A DNA stretch of 64,000 bases from Plasmodium malariae (lineage: Eukaryota; Apicomplexa; Aconoidasida; Haemosporida; Plasmodiidae). Both the position numbers and the translations under genes were made by a program. Position 1 is the stretch's first letter, and the number at the start of each line of letters is the position of its first letter. Of this stretch, positions 39,345 to 51,038 are shown one piece after another. The stretch covers positions 310,001-374,000 of the forward strand of contig NC_041781.1 of the NCBI RefSeq assembly GCF_900090045.1. Direction: 5' to 3'. The notes beneath the pieces are model-generated. The model had not been told where the DNA came from. It did no database searches and was given only the letters and a program-made list of their open reading frames with translations.

Positions 39345-40409
39345 TCAGTCAACATTGTCACATTCTCTCTTTTCCACAACATCACTTCGCTTTACCTCTT
39401 GTTGACCACTCTTCTCCTTTTCCCCTCCCTCGCTACGAGTTTCTGTTATATCCTCACTCTCTATGAAATCTTCCTCCTCGTCTGAAAAAATAATTTCGTC
39501 ATCTGTTAAGAGTCGTTCCATTTCTATTTGTTTTCTTTTTTCCTCCTCTAACTGCATCTGTTTACATGCTTCTTCCCTTAATTTACACAAATCGATATTT
39601 GTCATATCCACTTTTAAGGAAGCCTCTATTATATTTAAAAAAAAGTCTCCATTTTTTTGTGCTTCAGATTTTTTATAATCATTTGGGAAAAGTTTTTGAT
39701 CTAATCGCAACAATGCGAGAAGTTTGGAGACATCACTTGTGTTCATAATTTCCTGTTCCAATGTCCCGCACAAAGCAATACTATATTTAAATAAAAAAAT
39801 TTCACCTTCTTTTAATAAATGCTCAAAAAATAACATAAGAGATTCAAACGTTAGGACATGGACATTCAAACCAATAAACCATTTGGAAACGAAGGCTTCT
39901 GGTGTTATTAAATTTTTTATATGTTCATATAATTTTGGATTAAAATAATTTAAAATACTTAAAAAAACACGAGAATCTCGTACATATGCTTTTGGCATTG
40001 CTTTAAAATAACCGGGTAAATAATATTTGTGTAATCCTGTAATAATTTTTACAACTTCCTTTGGTTCTAAAAAAAGTAACAAAAAGGATGATATGAAAGA
40101 TATACCTTGATGATAATCATTTGTTATTGGATATATCGATTGTAATACTGCTATCAACAATAATCTATTTTCTTCTTTATTAAAAGTTCTTTCAGCATCT
40201 AATTTAATAATTCTTAAAATTTCTTTATCATTACAGTCTTCTTTTAATTCAACATTTATTTCTTCTTTGATATAACTTAACATTATTTCATAAAAGTTTT
40301 CAGCACGTTTACAAACATATTCGCAGTTTTCTTTATTAATGTAATTGGCATTCCTTTTCAGAATTGGAGCATCCTTTTCTTCATCCCAAAAATTTTTACC
40401 AATTATCAT
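39345..40409 (-). CDS. TBC-domain Rab GTPase-activating protein
   Basis: Predicted GAP that speeds GTP hydrolysis by a Rab GTPase, so a regulator of membrane traffic. Single exon, 354 aa, ATG at 40409. The TBC domain covers about residues 30-260. Both catalytic fingers of the dual-finger mechanism are visible: the arginine finger in IKLDAERT (Asp71, Arg74) and the glutamine finger in YHQG (Gln101, in place of the more common YCQG), so the protein should be active. Further TBC landmarks are WFIGLNVHVLTFES and LFFEHLL. The C-terminal 90 residues are charged (EEEKRKQIEMERLL, then SDEEEDFIESED) and probably disordered. The Rab substrate cannot be told. Nearest neighbours are eL32 (convergent) and AP-4 epsilon (same strand). 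Confidence 0.9.
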   Translation of the reverse strand: MIIGKNFWDEEKDAPILKRNANYINKENCEYVCKRAENFYEIMLSYIKEEINVELKEDCNDKEILRIIKLDAERTFNKEENRLLLIAVLQSIYPITNDYHQGISFISSFLLLFLEPKEVVKIITGLHKYYLPGYFKAMPKAYVRDSRVFLSILNYFNPKLYEHIKNLITPEAFVSKWFIGLNVHVLTFESLMLFFEHLLKEGEIFLFKYSIALCGTLEQEIMNTSDVSKLLALLRLDQKLFPNDYKKSEAQKNGDFFLNIIEASLKVDMTNIDLCKLREEACKQMQLEEEKRKQIEMERLLTDDEIIFSDEEEDFIESEDITETRSEGGEKEKSGQQEVKRSDVVEKRECDNVD

Positions 40410-41737
40410 TTTACTTTAACTTAGATAAGTAGGTTACAATATTATGTTCATTAGCATATACTAATATATATTATAATATATCTATACTATATTTTATTAT
40501 ATGTATATCTTTTCAAAAAAAAAAATAAGAAAAATCTAACTAATTCTTAAACCATATTTCCTTTTATTTACATTTTTTGTTTCCTTTTTGCCTCTAAAAT
40601 TTTTCTGTCCTTTCTTTTTTTTTTCCCCCTATCTTTTTATTCTATTTTATTGAAAATATTTTCCACAAAAAAAAAAATTTTTTTCTTTCTAAAATGCTTT
40701 ATGGAACGTTCATATTTTGTTTATGACATATTACTAAAGAGTTTTTGTTAATTTAAAAAAATTAGCATATTTCTTTTTTTCCTAATTCTTGAAGAATTCA
40801 CAGAAAATATAATAAGAAGGAAAAAAATAGGTATATACATGTATGCAAGTATTTTTTTTTTTTTTTTTTTGATAGTTTTAGTAAAAATCTTGAAGATTAA
40901 AATTTTTGCTTTAATAGATACAAGTTTCTTTTGATGCAAGAAAAATTTAAAATAAGAAATAAAGTACAGTATATATATGTGCATGTACATATATCTATGT
41001 TTATATAAGTGTACTTGTTCTTACAAGTATGTTTATATATGTGTACATATACTTGCATGTATGTTTATATATGCATACGTGTAGATATATGTTTCTATAT
41101 GTATATATATATACATATATACATAAACTACATATATTTGACTTTTACAAAAATTAAACCTTTGGCTAGTTACCCATAGCATTGATATAATCATGAACAT
41201 TTTTAATTTCCTTAAAATTGTTGAAAAGGGAAAAAAAGCAAAATAGAAATATAGGTATATAAACTTGTGTAAAATGTACTTACAAACATATTTAATTTTT
41301 AACTTTTCTTTTGTAACATATACTTAGAGTAACGTCTTAATGTACGCCACGCGTTAGGATTTTCTATTTATTAACATTATTAATCCTATTATTAATTTAA
41401 CAAACATGTATCTTTTTGTTTATGTTATAATATTTGCTTTTTGCAAAAGAAACAAATTTCAAAAATAAATATCTTCTCTTTAATTTTAAAAAACTTTCAT
41501 TTTGTTTTGTTTAGTTCCTTTTTTATTCCAAAAAAGTATACATATAACATATATATATAAAGAAAATATGTTAATATATTTTAATTCTTCAAAACAAATG
41601 TACATATATATATATATATATACGTACATACATACATATGTGTATATATAACTTAGATTATATAATAGCTTAGAACGATGGAAACACAAGTACGTGTGTT
41701 AAAAATATATCATATACCACAATAAAAGGGACATATA

Positions 41738-41776
<39 letters not shown>

Positions 41777-42051
41777 CTAAAAAAAAAAGTGTTATGTTAT
41801 TATTTCTTAATATTTTAAAACAAAAAAAAAAAAAAAAGGCTATAAAACCCCCTTCACATACGTGCATGTGTGCTTATATATATATGTATACCATTAATAC
41901 TCATAAATGAAACAAATTTCTCAGAATATCAAAAACGCTGTCAAACAATCTGAAAAAAAAAAAAAAAAAATTTATATTTTTAATACGTACATATTTATAA
42001 AAAATACATGGCAACATTATGATAGCATCTATTTTACATTCACTTTGAGTC
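40410..42051. other. Intergenic spacer, about 1.6 kb
   Basis: Between the start of the TBC gene and the end of AP-4 epsilon, both minus strand, so it holds the TBC promoter and the AP-4 epsilon 3' UTR. It has repeated TATATGT/ACATATA strings (40970-41130), AT runs near 41600-41625 and 41744-41774, and A/T homopolymers. Open frames at 40748-40990, 41486-41689 and 41670-41867 (all minus) are low complexity. Confidence 0.6.
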
Positions 42052-43646
42052 TTACTTGTTATCGGCGGACTTAACTAAAAAAATTAATTTATTGTCTTCT
42101 ATTCTGATTTTTATTAAAACTCTATTATTGTTGTAGATACATGAAGTTAGCGCTTCCCTTTTGCTAACTTCAACTACACTGGCACGTAACTTATTCTACA
42201 GTATGAACAATAAATATATTAAGTTAAATGAAACATAACGTTAAAAAAAAAAAAAAAATTTAATTATTAAAAAATTAAACAATATAATACAAGCTTAGGA
42301 GATGCATAAAAATGTAATTACCTCGATATGTTTAATTATCTGAAATATGTTTAATTTGGACGTGTTCAGAAAAACAGCTTTTTTCTGACTTCCTATATTG
42401 TTCCAAAGATTTTTGTCCTATAAAAAAATTAAAATGAAGCATATAAGAGGATATATACATATATATATATATATATATACATATAACATAATATAAAAAT
42501 AAAATAAACGTGCTTACTCATAAAAAAACAAAACAAAACATAAGCTAAAATGTAAACAAAAAAAAAATGGTAAAAATAAGAAAAATATATTAACTTTTTC
42601 AAATCGTGTTAAAAAACTGGGCGCTAATACATACGAGCATAATAATATATGAAGAAAAATAAATGCTCTTTTTTTTTCTTTTTCTCTTTGAACAGCAAAA
42701 TATGGAAATGTTAAAATGCACGATTACCTCATCTTTACTAGCATTATTCACCTCCGTATAATTTTTCCCTCCAAAAGACTCGTTTAAATCTAGCATATCA
42801 TAAGAAAAATTTGAATCTCTCATATCTTCATTTTTTTTTAGATTATTTAAACTACTATCCAATAAGCTTCGTGAAGTCATTTTTTTTTGCTCATCTTGAT
42901 TTATTGATACATCATCCTCTTTTTCAGTCTTTCCCTGGTATCCTCTCTCATCGAATGAGTTTTTTTGTGAATCATTCTTATTGTTGTCACGTTTGAAATT
43001 AAAATAATTCCTGTTGGAAAGTAAAGAAACTCTTTTTTTACTCGAATAATTTGAAGAATAATTATTTTTTGATTGAAAAACTGAAGAATTATTTGATATT
43101 AGTCCATTAAATAATGCAGCAGCCATTTTTTCTTTTTCCGTCAACTCATTATTTGTTGTTGTTTGATCATTGTTCATATGTGAACCTCTCTGTTTATTGT
43201 ACACATTATTATCATAACTATTATCTTCATATTTATATTCTTTTAAATTGTGAGAATCTGTATCATCAAACCTTTCATAATTCTGATCGTCGTAGCCATC
43301 AATACTATCTAATCTTTTTTCATCTTCTTCTTCATTTAAAGAATAATGATTAGTACCATAATTTCCTCCTTCGTCTTCATCCTCTTCTTCGTCTTCCTCA
43401 TCATCCTCTTCTTCATCATCATCATCATCTCTCTCATCATATCCTTCGTCATCTCCATCATCTTCCTCTTCATTCTCATCCCCTCCATCTTCTCCTTCAT
43501 CTTCATGATAATTGTTATCATAACGATTTTCCTGGTTTTCCTCCCTCAGTTTAGTAAATTTTCCTAATTCTTGTTGCTCTTGGTTATTAGCCACTTCATT
43601 TCTATTCGTTTGTCCATAATTATTACGTAGATTATTATTTGTAATA

Positions 43647-43677
<31 letters not shown>

Positions 43678-46248
43678 CTTGTTGTTACTTTTGCTATTTT
43701 TGTTACTATTTTTCCTTTCCACTTCGCACGTTTCTTTCTTCCATTTTTTCGGTCCTACTACATTAAGTTTAAAAGATTTTTCCTTTTCATTCTGCGTAGA
43801 AAAATTTTCTATTGTCGAAGCAAGGACAGGAGAATCATACTTATAATTTTTTTGGTATGGATAATTATTATTTGATGTGTGAAATGTATCTACGTTTATT
43901 TTATTATTTAATGGTAGTTCATAAGGAGTAAAGTTAAGTACAGGAGCATTATTTTTGGACGACTCAAAATTATTTTCATTTCTTCTTAACTCTTTTGTAA
44001 TGTAAGATTTTCCACCATTTTCCAAATGTTTTTCTATGAATGGATTTAAGAAAGATAAATTCTCATCAATAGATATTTTTTTTTTATTATTTGTTACACA
44101 AAATAAATTTTTCATTAACGTAGGATTATTCAATATTAAATCATACTCATAACATCTTTGTTGCATGTCAGTTATTTGACTGTTTTTGTATTTCTCAATT
44201 AATTTCTTTGCTACTACATGATCAGTTATATTATTAAAAGCACATAATTTAAAAATAGCTGTTATTATACATGACTTTACTCTATCTGGGTTATTAAAAT
44301 TTTTTTCTAGACATTCACATAATAAATCAATAATATCTTCAATTGTGTAATTTTCTAAATCACATAAGTAGCTATATTCACCTAATACCCAGCAAATTAT
44401 TTGCATTAAAATGAATGGTATGTTTTCATTATTTTCTAACATTCTTACGTATGTGTTTATGGCATATTTCCTCAAGATGTGTACATCATAGTTCATCTTT
44501 CTTTTTCCTTTTAATTTTTTTTCATCAGTGCTTTTCCCACTAACATTGGATTCATGATCTATCGTATTATTCTTATCACCTATGTCCTTACCAGCATTAT
44601 CCATATTATAATTCTTACTTGATGCCCTTTCATTTGTTATAGCATCCACCTTACTATCGTTTCCATCCTTCGCAATATTTGCGCTATTTGCGCCATTTAC
44701 ACTATTTTCATTACTAACTCCATTTCCCCTCTCAAACACGCTAACCGCATTTCTTTCATCACCTTTACTTACGTCATGCTCAACTCCTTCCTCCTTTTTT
44801 TCCCCGGTATCCAACAAGTCAACCTTGTTATTTTCCTCTTTTACAATGTTCAAACATTCTATATTTACATTTTCTGTCTTACTATTAATCCCTTCATTTA
44901 TTTCACTTCTAACCATACCGTCATCTGAATCTGACTCTGCGCATATAGAACTATCTTTCAATAACTTAATTAGTGAATAAGAATAACTTTCATCTAATAA
45001 TTCACCTACTGATAAAAAGAGGGAATTTATCTTATTGAGAAACCAAATATCATCAGGGGTGTATCTTTCAATAAGTTGTATAGTTTTACAAGCTAAATCA
45101 TGTTTAAAATGAATGTCAAGAGAATTTTCTATATGAAATAATAGTTTATCTACAATAACTTTCACATTTAATGGATTTGTCATTTGATATAACAAATCTA
45201 ATGTTTTCATTTTTAACGTTTCATCTTTATCTTCTAAACAGTCTACAACTGCTAACTGATGTTTACTTGCGTACATAGGGTTAATTTTTACAATTAAGGC
45301 TAAACCTGTAACCCCTACATATTTAAGATTATGATTATCCGAAGAAATAAATCTTGAAATAGATAAAGATGCTAATTCTAGCAAATTATGAGATGGGTAT
45401 ATAATTGCAATAGTTTTTACACATTCATAAATAATAGCATAACCGACATTAATACCAAAATCTGCTCTCTGCATTGTTTTCTGTAATACTTCATACATTT
45501 GTTCTGATAATTTTTTATTCGAAAAACCCAGAATTCTAAAAATGGATAATATTTTTATCTGTATCCATGGTGCAGGTATTCTGTGATAGTCATACTCTTT
45601 TGGTAATTTATTTTCACATATTTGTTTAAGTATAGAAACTAAATAAGGAACTAGCTTTATACAATACATCATATGATTCTTTGCAATACATGCAATTAAA
45701 TTTAATGATGCTCCCATTACTGAAGGATCCACATCGCACAATAATTTTTTTAGATATACATCAATGTCTTTAATTAATAAAGGATCTATTAAATATATTT
45801 TGTGTAATAACATACATACTTTTTTCCGTATTAATTCATTTTTATGATTTAACAAATTTTTAATAATAGGAAAAATTGCTGGTATCATTTCACTGTTCAA
45901 TAATTTACATACACAATTTAATGCTGCCCAAATCTCTAAATGATTATCGCTCTTTAAATCTTTCTGAATAGTGTTAATTAATAGCAACATCAATTCATGA
46001 TCTTTGTTCAAAAACAAATTACATGATAGATAGCCTGTTCTTTTGCATAATATATTTTTCTCGTGTGCTAGTTTTACTGCATGGATATAGGCAAACGACG
46101 CATCATGTCCGAGCATTTCGATATAAATAGCCCTAATCAAATATTCCTTTATCTGTTTCTAAAAGGTGAATAAAAAAAGGGTACGCACATGTGGACACAT
46201 GTACATTATGTACACATATATATATGTATATATATACATAAAAATATA

Positions 46249-46300
<52 letters not shown>

Positions 46301-46764
46301 GCTCTATCAACACTCTCATATATGCAAAGTAGAAAGTTCGTCATTTACAACCGATTGAGGTAAAAAATTAAACATACAGGCATTTATAAAATACCCATGG
46401 TCCTTTTCTCATTATTTAGCTCTTCCTCATAAGCATATTAGTGTACATTCGTACGTGTGCAAGTACATATGCTCATGTATATTCAAACTTACTACTGTTG
46501 CATTAGGGTCGGCAAACCTTGACTTAAGCAAAACGATTTCATTGCATATAATCCGATCTTCCTCCTTTAAAAAAATGAACAATAAAATGGGGTAAAAATT
46601 TTCATAAAAAAAGAAAAAGAAAAAGGGAAAAAACAAAAGAAAAAAGGAAAAAAGAAGATAATTAACTAAAACGTTGCGTTTACTTGTTTCGAAGGAGCTT
46701 CTCCTATTGATTTTGCTAAATCAAAAAACTCCTTTGATAAACATGATCCACCTAGTCCAAGCAT
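42052..46764 (-). CDS. AP-4 adaptor complex epsilon subunit, six exons, frame slip at a poly(A)
   Basis: Large adaptin of the AP-4 complex, which sorts cargo at the trans-Golgi. Exons (minus): 46764-46684, 46564-46493, 46158-42728, 42417-42322 and 42195-42052 are joined by GT-AG introns, and exon 3 is split by a frame slip. The start MLGLGGSCLSKEFFDLAKSI, the junction SKQ|EEDRI and the run EMLGHDASFAYIHAVKLAHE are diagnostic of AP-4 epsilon. The alpha-solenoid trunk runs to about residue 450, followed by a charged hinge. In the coding strand a run of 29 A (43677-43649) sits in a poly-Lys tract. After it the protein continues one frame over (VANNQEQQELG...), with the acidic stretch and LTEKEKMAAALFNGL, and then the appendage (KNLWNNIGSQKK, KLRASVVEVSKRE). 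Exon 3 is 3,431 nt, one short of a multiple of three. With the frame joined, the protein would be about 1,274 aa. Confidence 0.87.
42142..42172 (-). other. Perfect 10-bp inverted repeat in the last AP-4 epsilon exon
   Basis: TGAAGTTAGC (42142-42151) and GCTAACTTCA (42163-42172) are exact reverse complements with an 11-nt spacer. The repeat lies within the final exon, about 90 nt before the stop codon. It could form a stable hairpin in the mRNA; no function is known. Confidence 0.5.
43649..43677 (-). repeat. 29-nt homopolymer (poly-Lys codons) in AP-4 epsilon
   Basis: An uninterrupted run of 29 T on the plus strand reads as AAA codons in the gene. The upstream and downstream coding frames differ by one base across it, so its true length decides whether the gene is intact. 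Confidence 0.85.
46252..46296. repeat. (AT)n microsatellite in an AP-4 epsilon intron
   Basis: AT dinucleotide run of about 44 nt in the intron 46159-46492, between AP-4 epsilon exons 2 and 3. Confidence 0.85.
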
Positions 46765-48980
46765 TTTATATTCATTTAATTTATCTTGCTGTCTTTATAT
46801 TTATCTATCTATATCTGTATACATATGTATAATATCTATTTATCTCTTTTCTTTCTTGCCCCCTATTATAATACATTACCTTAAATTTGATGTGATTTAT
46901 TGAATAGGCTAAGCAATATAAAATGTACTTCTAAAACAACTTTATAATAAGAAACAAAAAAAGGAGTAATTGTGACAACTAAAAAATGAAAATAATGAGC
47001 ATTTAAAATATTAAGGATAGCCAAAAATGTACAAATATAATTGTTACATCATTTTTACATTTAAAAGTTCTATTTAAAATTTAGAACTGCAAAACTAGTC
47101 AAAATGAGCTTTCCTGTGTTATTAAGGCAAGTATACACATACCCATATATATATACATATATACGTGTATATATAAAAGCATATGTATATATTTATATAT
47201 AGAGATATGTCAGTGCTTAAATATAAATGTGTATACAATAAATAAGAGCTACCATACGAATGAACATGCATTTTGGGACAATCTTATGTGCAGGCGTAAA
47301 CACATGTACAATAATAAATACATATATGCATAAGAATAAATATATGTATACTAAAGCATAAACGATTGTATGCATATTGATTTAATACATGTATACACAA
47401 GAATAAATTTATAAATATAGAATCATAAATTCACATATAAATGTACATAAGTAATGTATTTGTAAATGTTACTTTACAATAATATACAAATTTTAAAATT
47501 AATTAAAAAATAAATATACGTATTAGTGCAAGAAGAAATAGGAATATTATATAATGGTAAAAAATTGCACACTTTTTGAATAAAATTAAAGCTTCAAATA
47601 AAATAATAAAATTTATGTCAAAATTTGTTCGAGAATAATAATTGAAAAAAAAAAAAAAAAAAAAGTGTTATACTTATTCGTTTGTATGTATATATTTATG
47701 GTACCTATGAGTGAAATAACATGTTCTTAAAATTATTCATAAATTAAAAAAACATATTCGAAAAAATTAAAATACATTGTAAAAAAAACAAAAAAAATTA
47801 AAATTATAAACATTTTTTGGTGTTCATGTTTTGTAATAATAAGATTTATATAAAGATTATAAAAATTGATAGCTTGTTATATTGTTGTAATTAATATTAC
47901 ATATACATTTTGTGAAAATTTAAAAAAGAACAGTAGTAATGTTTAATTTCTTGTTTATCTTTTCCTTCGTTCAAGAAAAAAATTTTACGTTTAGTGAATA
48001 CAGAAAAAAAAAAAATAAAACAAATAAATAAAAATTAAAATAAAAAAAGTTAAATATATATGTACAAAAAGAGCAACTAACAATTATAGTGCTTCAGAAT
48101 TTTGATAACAAAAAATTTGAAATAGAAAACGTATAAAACGCTGTTATTTGCAACGATTTTAATTTTATCCTTTTTGCATAACAAATATAAAATTTAGCAC
48201 ATTTTATCTAGGTAGAAAGTTAAAATTATAATATAAGAATTATTTTAAAAATTTAATATCTAGACAGCTTAGACTTAAAACTTTTCATTCGTATTGGTTT
48301 GAGCAGTAGTACGAGGGTTTCTTAAAATACAAATAGAGTGAAAAGAAATAATAATTTCCCCCTGTTTTATGGTTACTCTTCCTTTTAACTATGATGGATG
48401 TGCACTTAAATAATAAAACAAGTAGACAAAATAAAACAAAGTAAAACGAAATAGAACGAAATAAAATGCGCATATGAAGATATTAAATTGTAAACCATTT
48501 TATCATTTTACGAAGGGAAAAAAAACTCATTTTTAATTAAAGGAATGTTAAGAAAAATCCTATGTATCATTTATGATAGAAAAAATAGTTCCTTACAACT
48601 TTCCTCTAATTTTATTAATATACATATACATATCCTCAAACAGTATTGTACATGTGCTAAATATAAATATGATGTTATCACCACAAGCATTTTGCCGCAA
48701 AGTTCATGAATATAGTAGTACTTAGTCGTCACAAGTACAATGAAATTCTACCTTAAAATGTTCCTTAAAATTATATCATCTTAAAAATATCCCTATTTCA
48801 AATGAATAAAATCATTCAGTAGTTCAATCTTTTCATAGATAATTAAGAATATTAATTAAGTTAAAGAGAATACACACCTATCAATCCTTCTTCTTCTACT
48901 TTATTGTTAAACCTTATTTACACTGAGTTTACTGTTTTTCATAAAAGGAAGCTCTTTGTTTTTGCTCATATTATGTTATG

Positions 48981-49011
<31 letters not shown>

Positions 49012-49400
49012 TTTTTTTTTTTTTTTTTTTCCTTCCATTTTCAATGTTGTGTAGGTACATAATTTCGAGTTTCCCTTTTTTATTTACACCATTAATTTAG
49101 CATAATAGTAGAATTAAGTAAAAGTATAATTTCTACATATTCCAACGAAATGTCGTAAATATAGTCCTAATTTACAAGTTAATTTTTGTTCTAAAAATGC
49201 ATTTAACAAAACATGCCTAAATTTCGTTGTTGTAAGCGTTTATAAGGTCATATATTTCTTACGTATATGCCCATAAAAAATATACATATGTATGCAAATC
49301 CATTATCAGCATTTTTGTACTTAACGCAAACTTTTTGTCTTTTTTTTGTTTTTCCTATTTTTCTTTTTTTGCCTCTTCTTTCAAACTCTTCGTGCCAATA
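46765..49400. other. Divergent intergenic region, about 2.6 kb
   Basis: Between AP-4 epsilon (-) and the PH-like gene (+), so it should contain both promoters. It has TATATA/CATACA strings (47130-47260), an A-run near 47645-47664, and two adjacent poly(T) tracts at 48979-49031 split by a single A, about 370 nt before the PH-like ATG. The open frame at 48285-48473 (minus) shows no domain. No RNA gene found. Confidence 0.6.
48979..49031. repeat. Double poly(T) tract upstream of the PH-like gene
   Basis: Two long T-runs separated by one A make a stretch of about 50 nt that is almost pure T. Poly(dA:dT) tracts keep nucleosomes away in Plasmodium promoters, so this may mark the upstream region of the PH-like gene; that is an inference. 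Confidence 0.7.
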
Positions 49401-50355
49401 ATGTATTCGATAAAATTATTTGTTTCCATTTGTCTGTGTAACATCCTCTTAAGCAGCAGCATCCCTATACTGTTTAACAAAAATCTTGACAAGTGGACAA
49501 GAGAACTTTTAAAAGTTTCTAAAAGTGAATATAACAACTTAAATGAAATAAATGAGCTCACTGATAGAAAATTTTGTGGTAAATCCCTTAATCACTTAGC
49601 AGGATTAATATTAGACCAATCGGATAGAGAAGCAAAATTAATTATTGAAGGATCTATTACATCCAATAAATTAATATTTAAATTAGGAAATATAAAAGAA
49701 AAAGAAATAAACATAAGTGATATAACATTACCAATAGAAACTTTATCAAATAAATGTATCAACATACGACAACTTAAAGACAATATCGATTCTACAATAT
49801 TGTGTTTGGCTAGTAAAGTTCTCAGAAATTTTTGGGTTAATTCTATAACGGACGCCGTCCTATGTAAACTAACAAAAAGTAAAGGAAAATTGCCCCAATT
49901 TAATTATGCAATAGATAATGATGAAAAGAGCATCGATGAGAAAGAACTGGAAGAGAAAGAGCAAGAGGATGAAGAACTAAGCAGTAAAGCACATGTAAAA
50001 GAAAATGAAAAAGATCAAGTAAAAAAAAAAATTATTAATGAAGAATTTGATGAAGAGCAAGAAAACAAGCAAAAAGGTCTAAAATTGCGTATAGCCAAAA
50101 GTAAATTTGGTCAACCAAATATAAAAATCAATGGGAAAAATATAGAAGATATTAAAAAAGAGGGGTAATAAAAAAAAAAAAAAGGTCGAAGGACGTGTAC
50201 GCAGATGTCCATACATAAATATATATATGTATATAACAACAAGTCCGTGTTAAATATGACCATAATTATTGTGTCCATTTCTGCGATATTGTAATGATCA
50301 CTGCACAATTTTTAACTTTAGGTCTGAAAAGGAAAAAAATAAACTAGAAAATTAG
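49401..50355 (+). CDS. Secreted PH-like-domain protein, probably truncated
   Basis: Putative phosphoinositide or protein-binding protein of the secretory pathway. I start it at the ATG 49401 (MYSIKLFVSICLCNILLSSS), which gives a clear signal peptide; the frame is open 66 nt further upstream but with no ATG. Residues about 60-160 look like a PH fold: beta-strand-like AKLIIEGSITSNKLIFKLG and ISDITLPIET, then a final helix LRNFWVNSITDAVLC with the conserved Trp. The tail from about 170 is Glu/Lys-rich. Without splicing the frame ends at TAA 50168 (255 aa). With a GT-AG intron 50165-50321 it runs to TAG 50353-50355 (265 aa). Further coding-like exons follow but are interrupted. From memory, a PH-domain gene lies next to AP-4 epsilon in P. 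falciparum. Faces the large gene at 51039 tail to tail. Confidence 0.68.
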
Positions 50356-50926
50356 AACGCCGATGAATCCATTGAAACTATGGGAAATAACGATAATGAA
50401 GCAGACATTGAAGATTTAGAATAGTCAGAAATTACCGGTAATTTTTCTTTCATTGTGATGTATAACTACAAATTATATAGACGTATGTTTGTATACATAT
50501 ATATTTATACAAACTGAGCGCATGGGTATCCACTTATTGTACATACGTGTATCGTTTAGAATATACCTTTATTCCAATGGTCAACGGAAACGACTCTATT
50601 ATAAGTGAAACTTCACCATAGTTGATGCTTTCATACGTGAACAAACGAACCTTATCTTCATATACCTTTTAAATTTACGTATATTTTATTAGTTCGATTT
50701 TTGCAAAGATTTGATCTTATTAAATGCCCCTCTTTACACATTATGTCGCTATTATTCTTTTGTTTTTATATGTAATGCCATATGCTATTTGCAATTTTTT
50801 TTTCTTTTTTTTTTTTGTAGCTCTTTGAAAATGGCAATTTTTTTAATATCAAAAATGTTTTGCCTTTGTATAGAGGCCTCCTTTTTTGTTTGAAAATATT
50901 TACAAATATTTATAAGGACTTACAAG
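50356..50926 (+). pseudogene. Possible degenerate 3' exons of the PH-like gene
   Basis: After the TAG at 50353-50355 the frame stays protein-like and acidic (NADESIETMGNNDN, EADIEDLE), meets a second TAG at 50422-50424 and reaches a donor at 50438. A phase-consistent exon 50560-50636 (FIPMVNGNDSIISETSP) follows after a TTTAG acceptor and holds a third TAG at 50619-50621. An exon 50821-50926 (LFENGNFFNIKNVLPLYRG) follows after a perfect poly(T)-GTAG acceptor and ends at a GTATCT donor. No TAA or TGA occurs in these exons. They could be remains of a longer tail, or 3' UTR that only looks coding. Confidence 0.4.
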
Positions 50927-51038
50927 TATCTTCTCTCCCCTTCCCTTTTTTTTTTTTTTTTTTTCTGTTTGGTTGTCTCCATCTTCATCTACATTTCCAT
51001 CACCTTCCCCTTTTCTTTCACGTATATAACTAAGTCCC

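Noticed and set aside
43336..43567. Open frames on both strands over the acidic region of AP-4 epsilon
   Set aside because: Produced by GAT/GAA repeats of the Asp/Glu-rich hinge in other frames.
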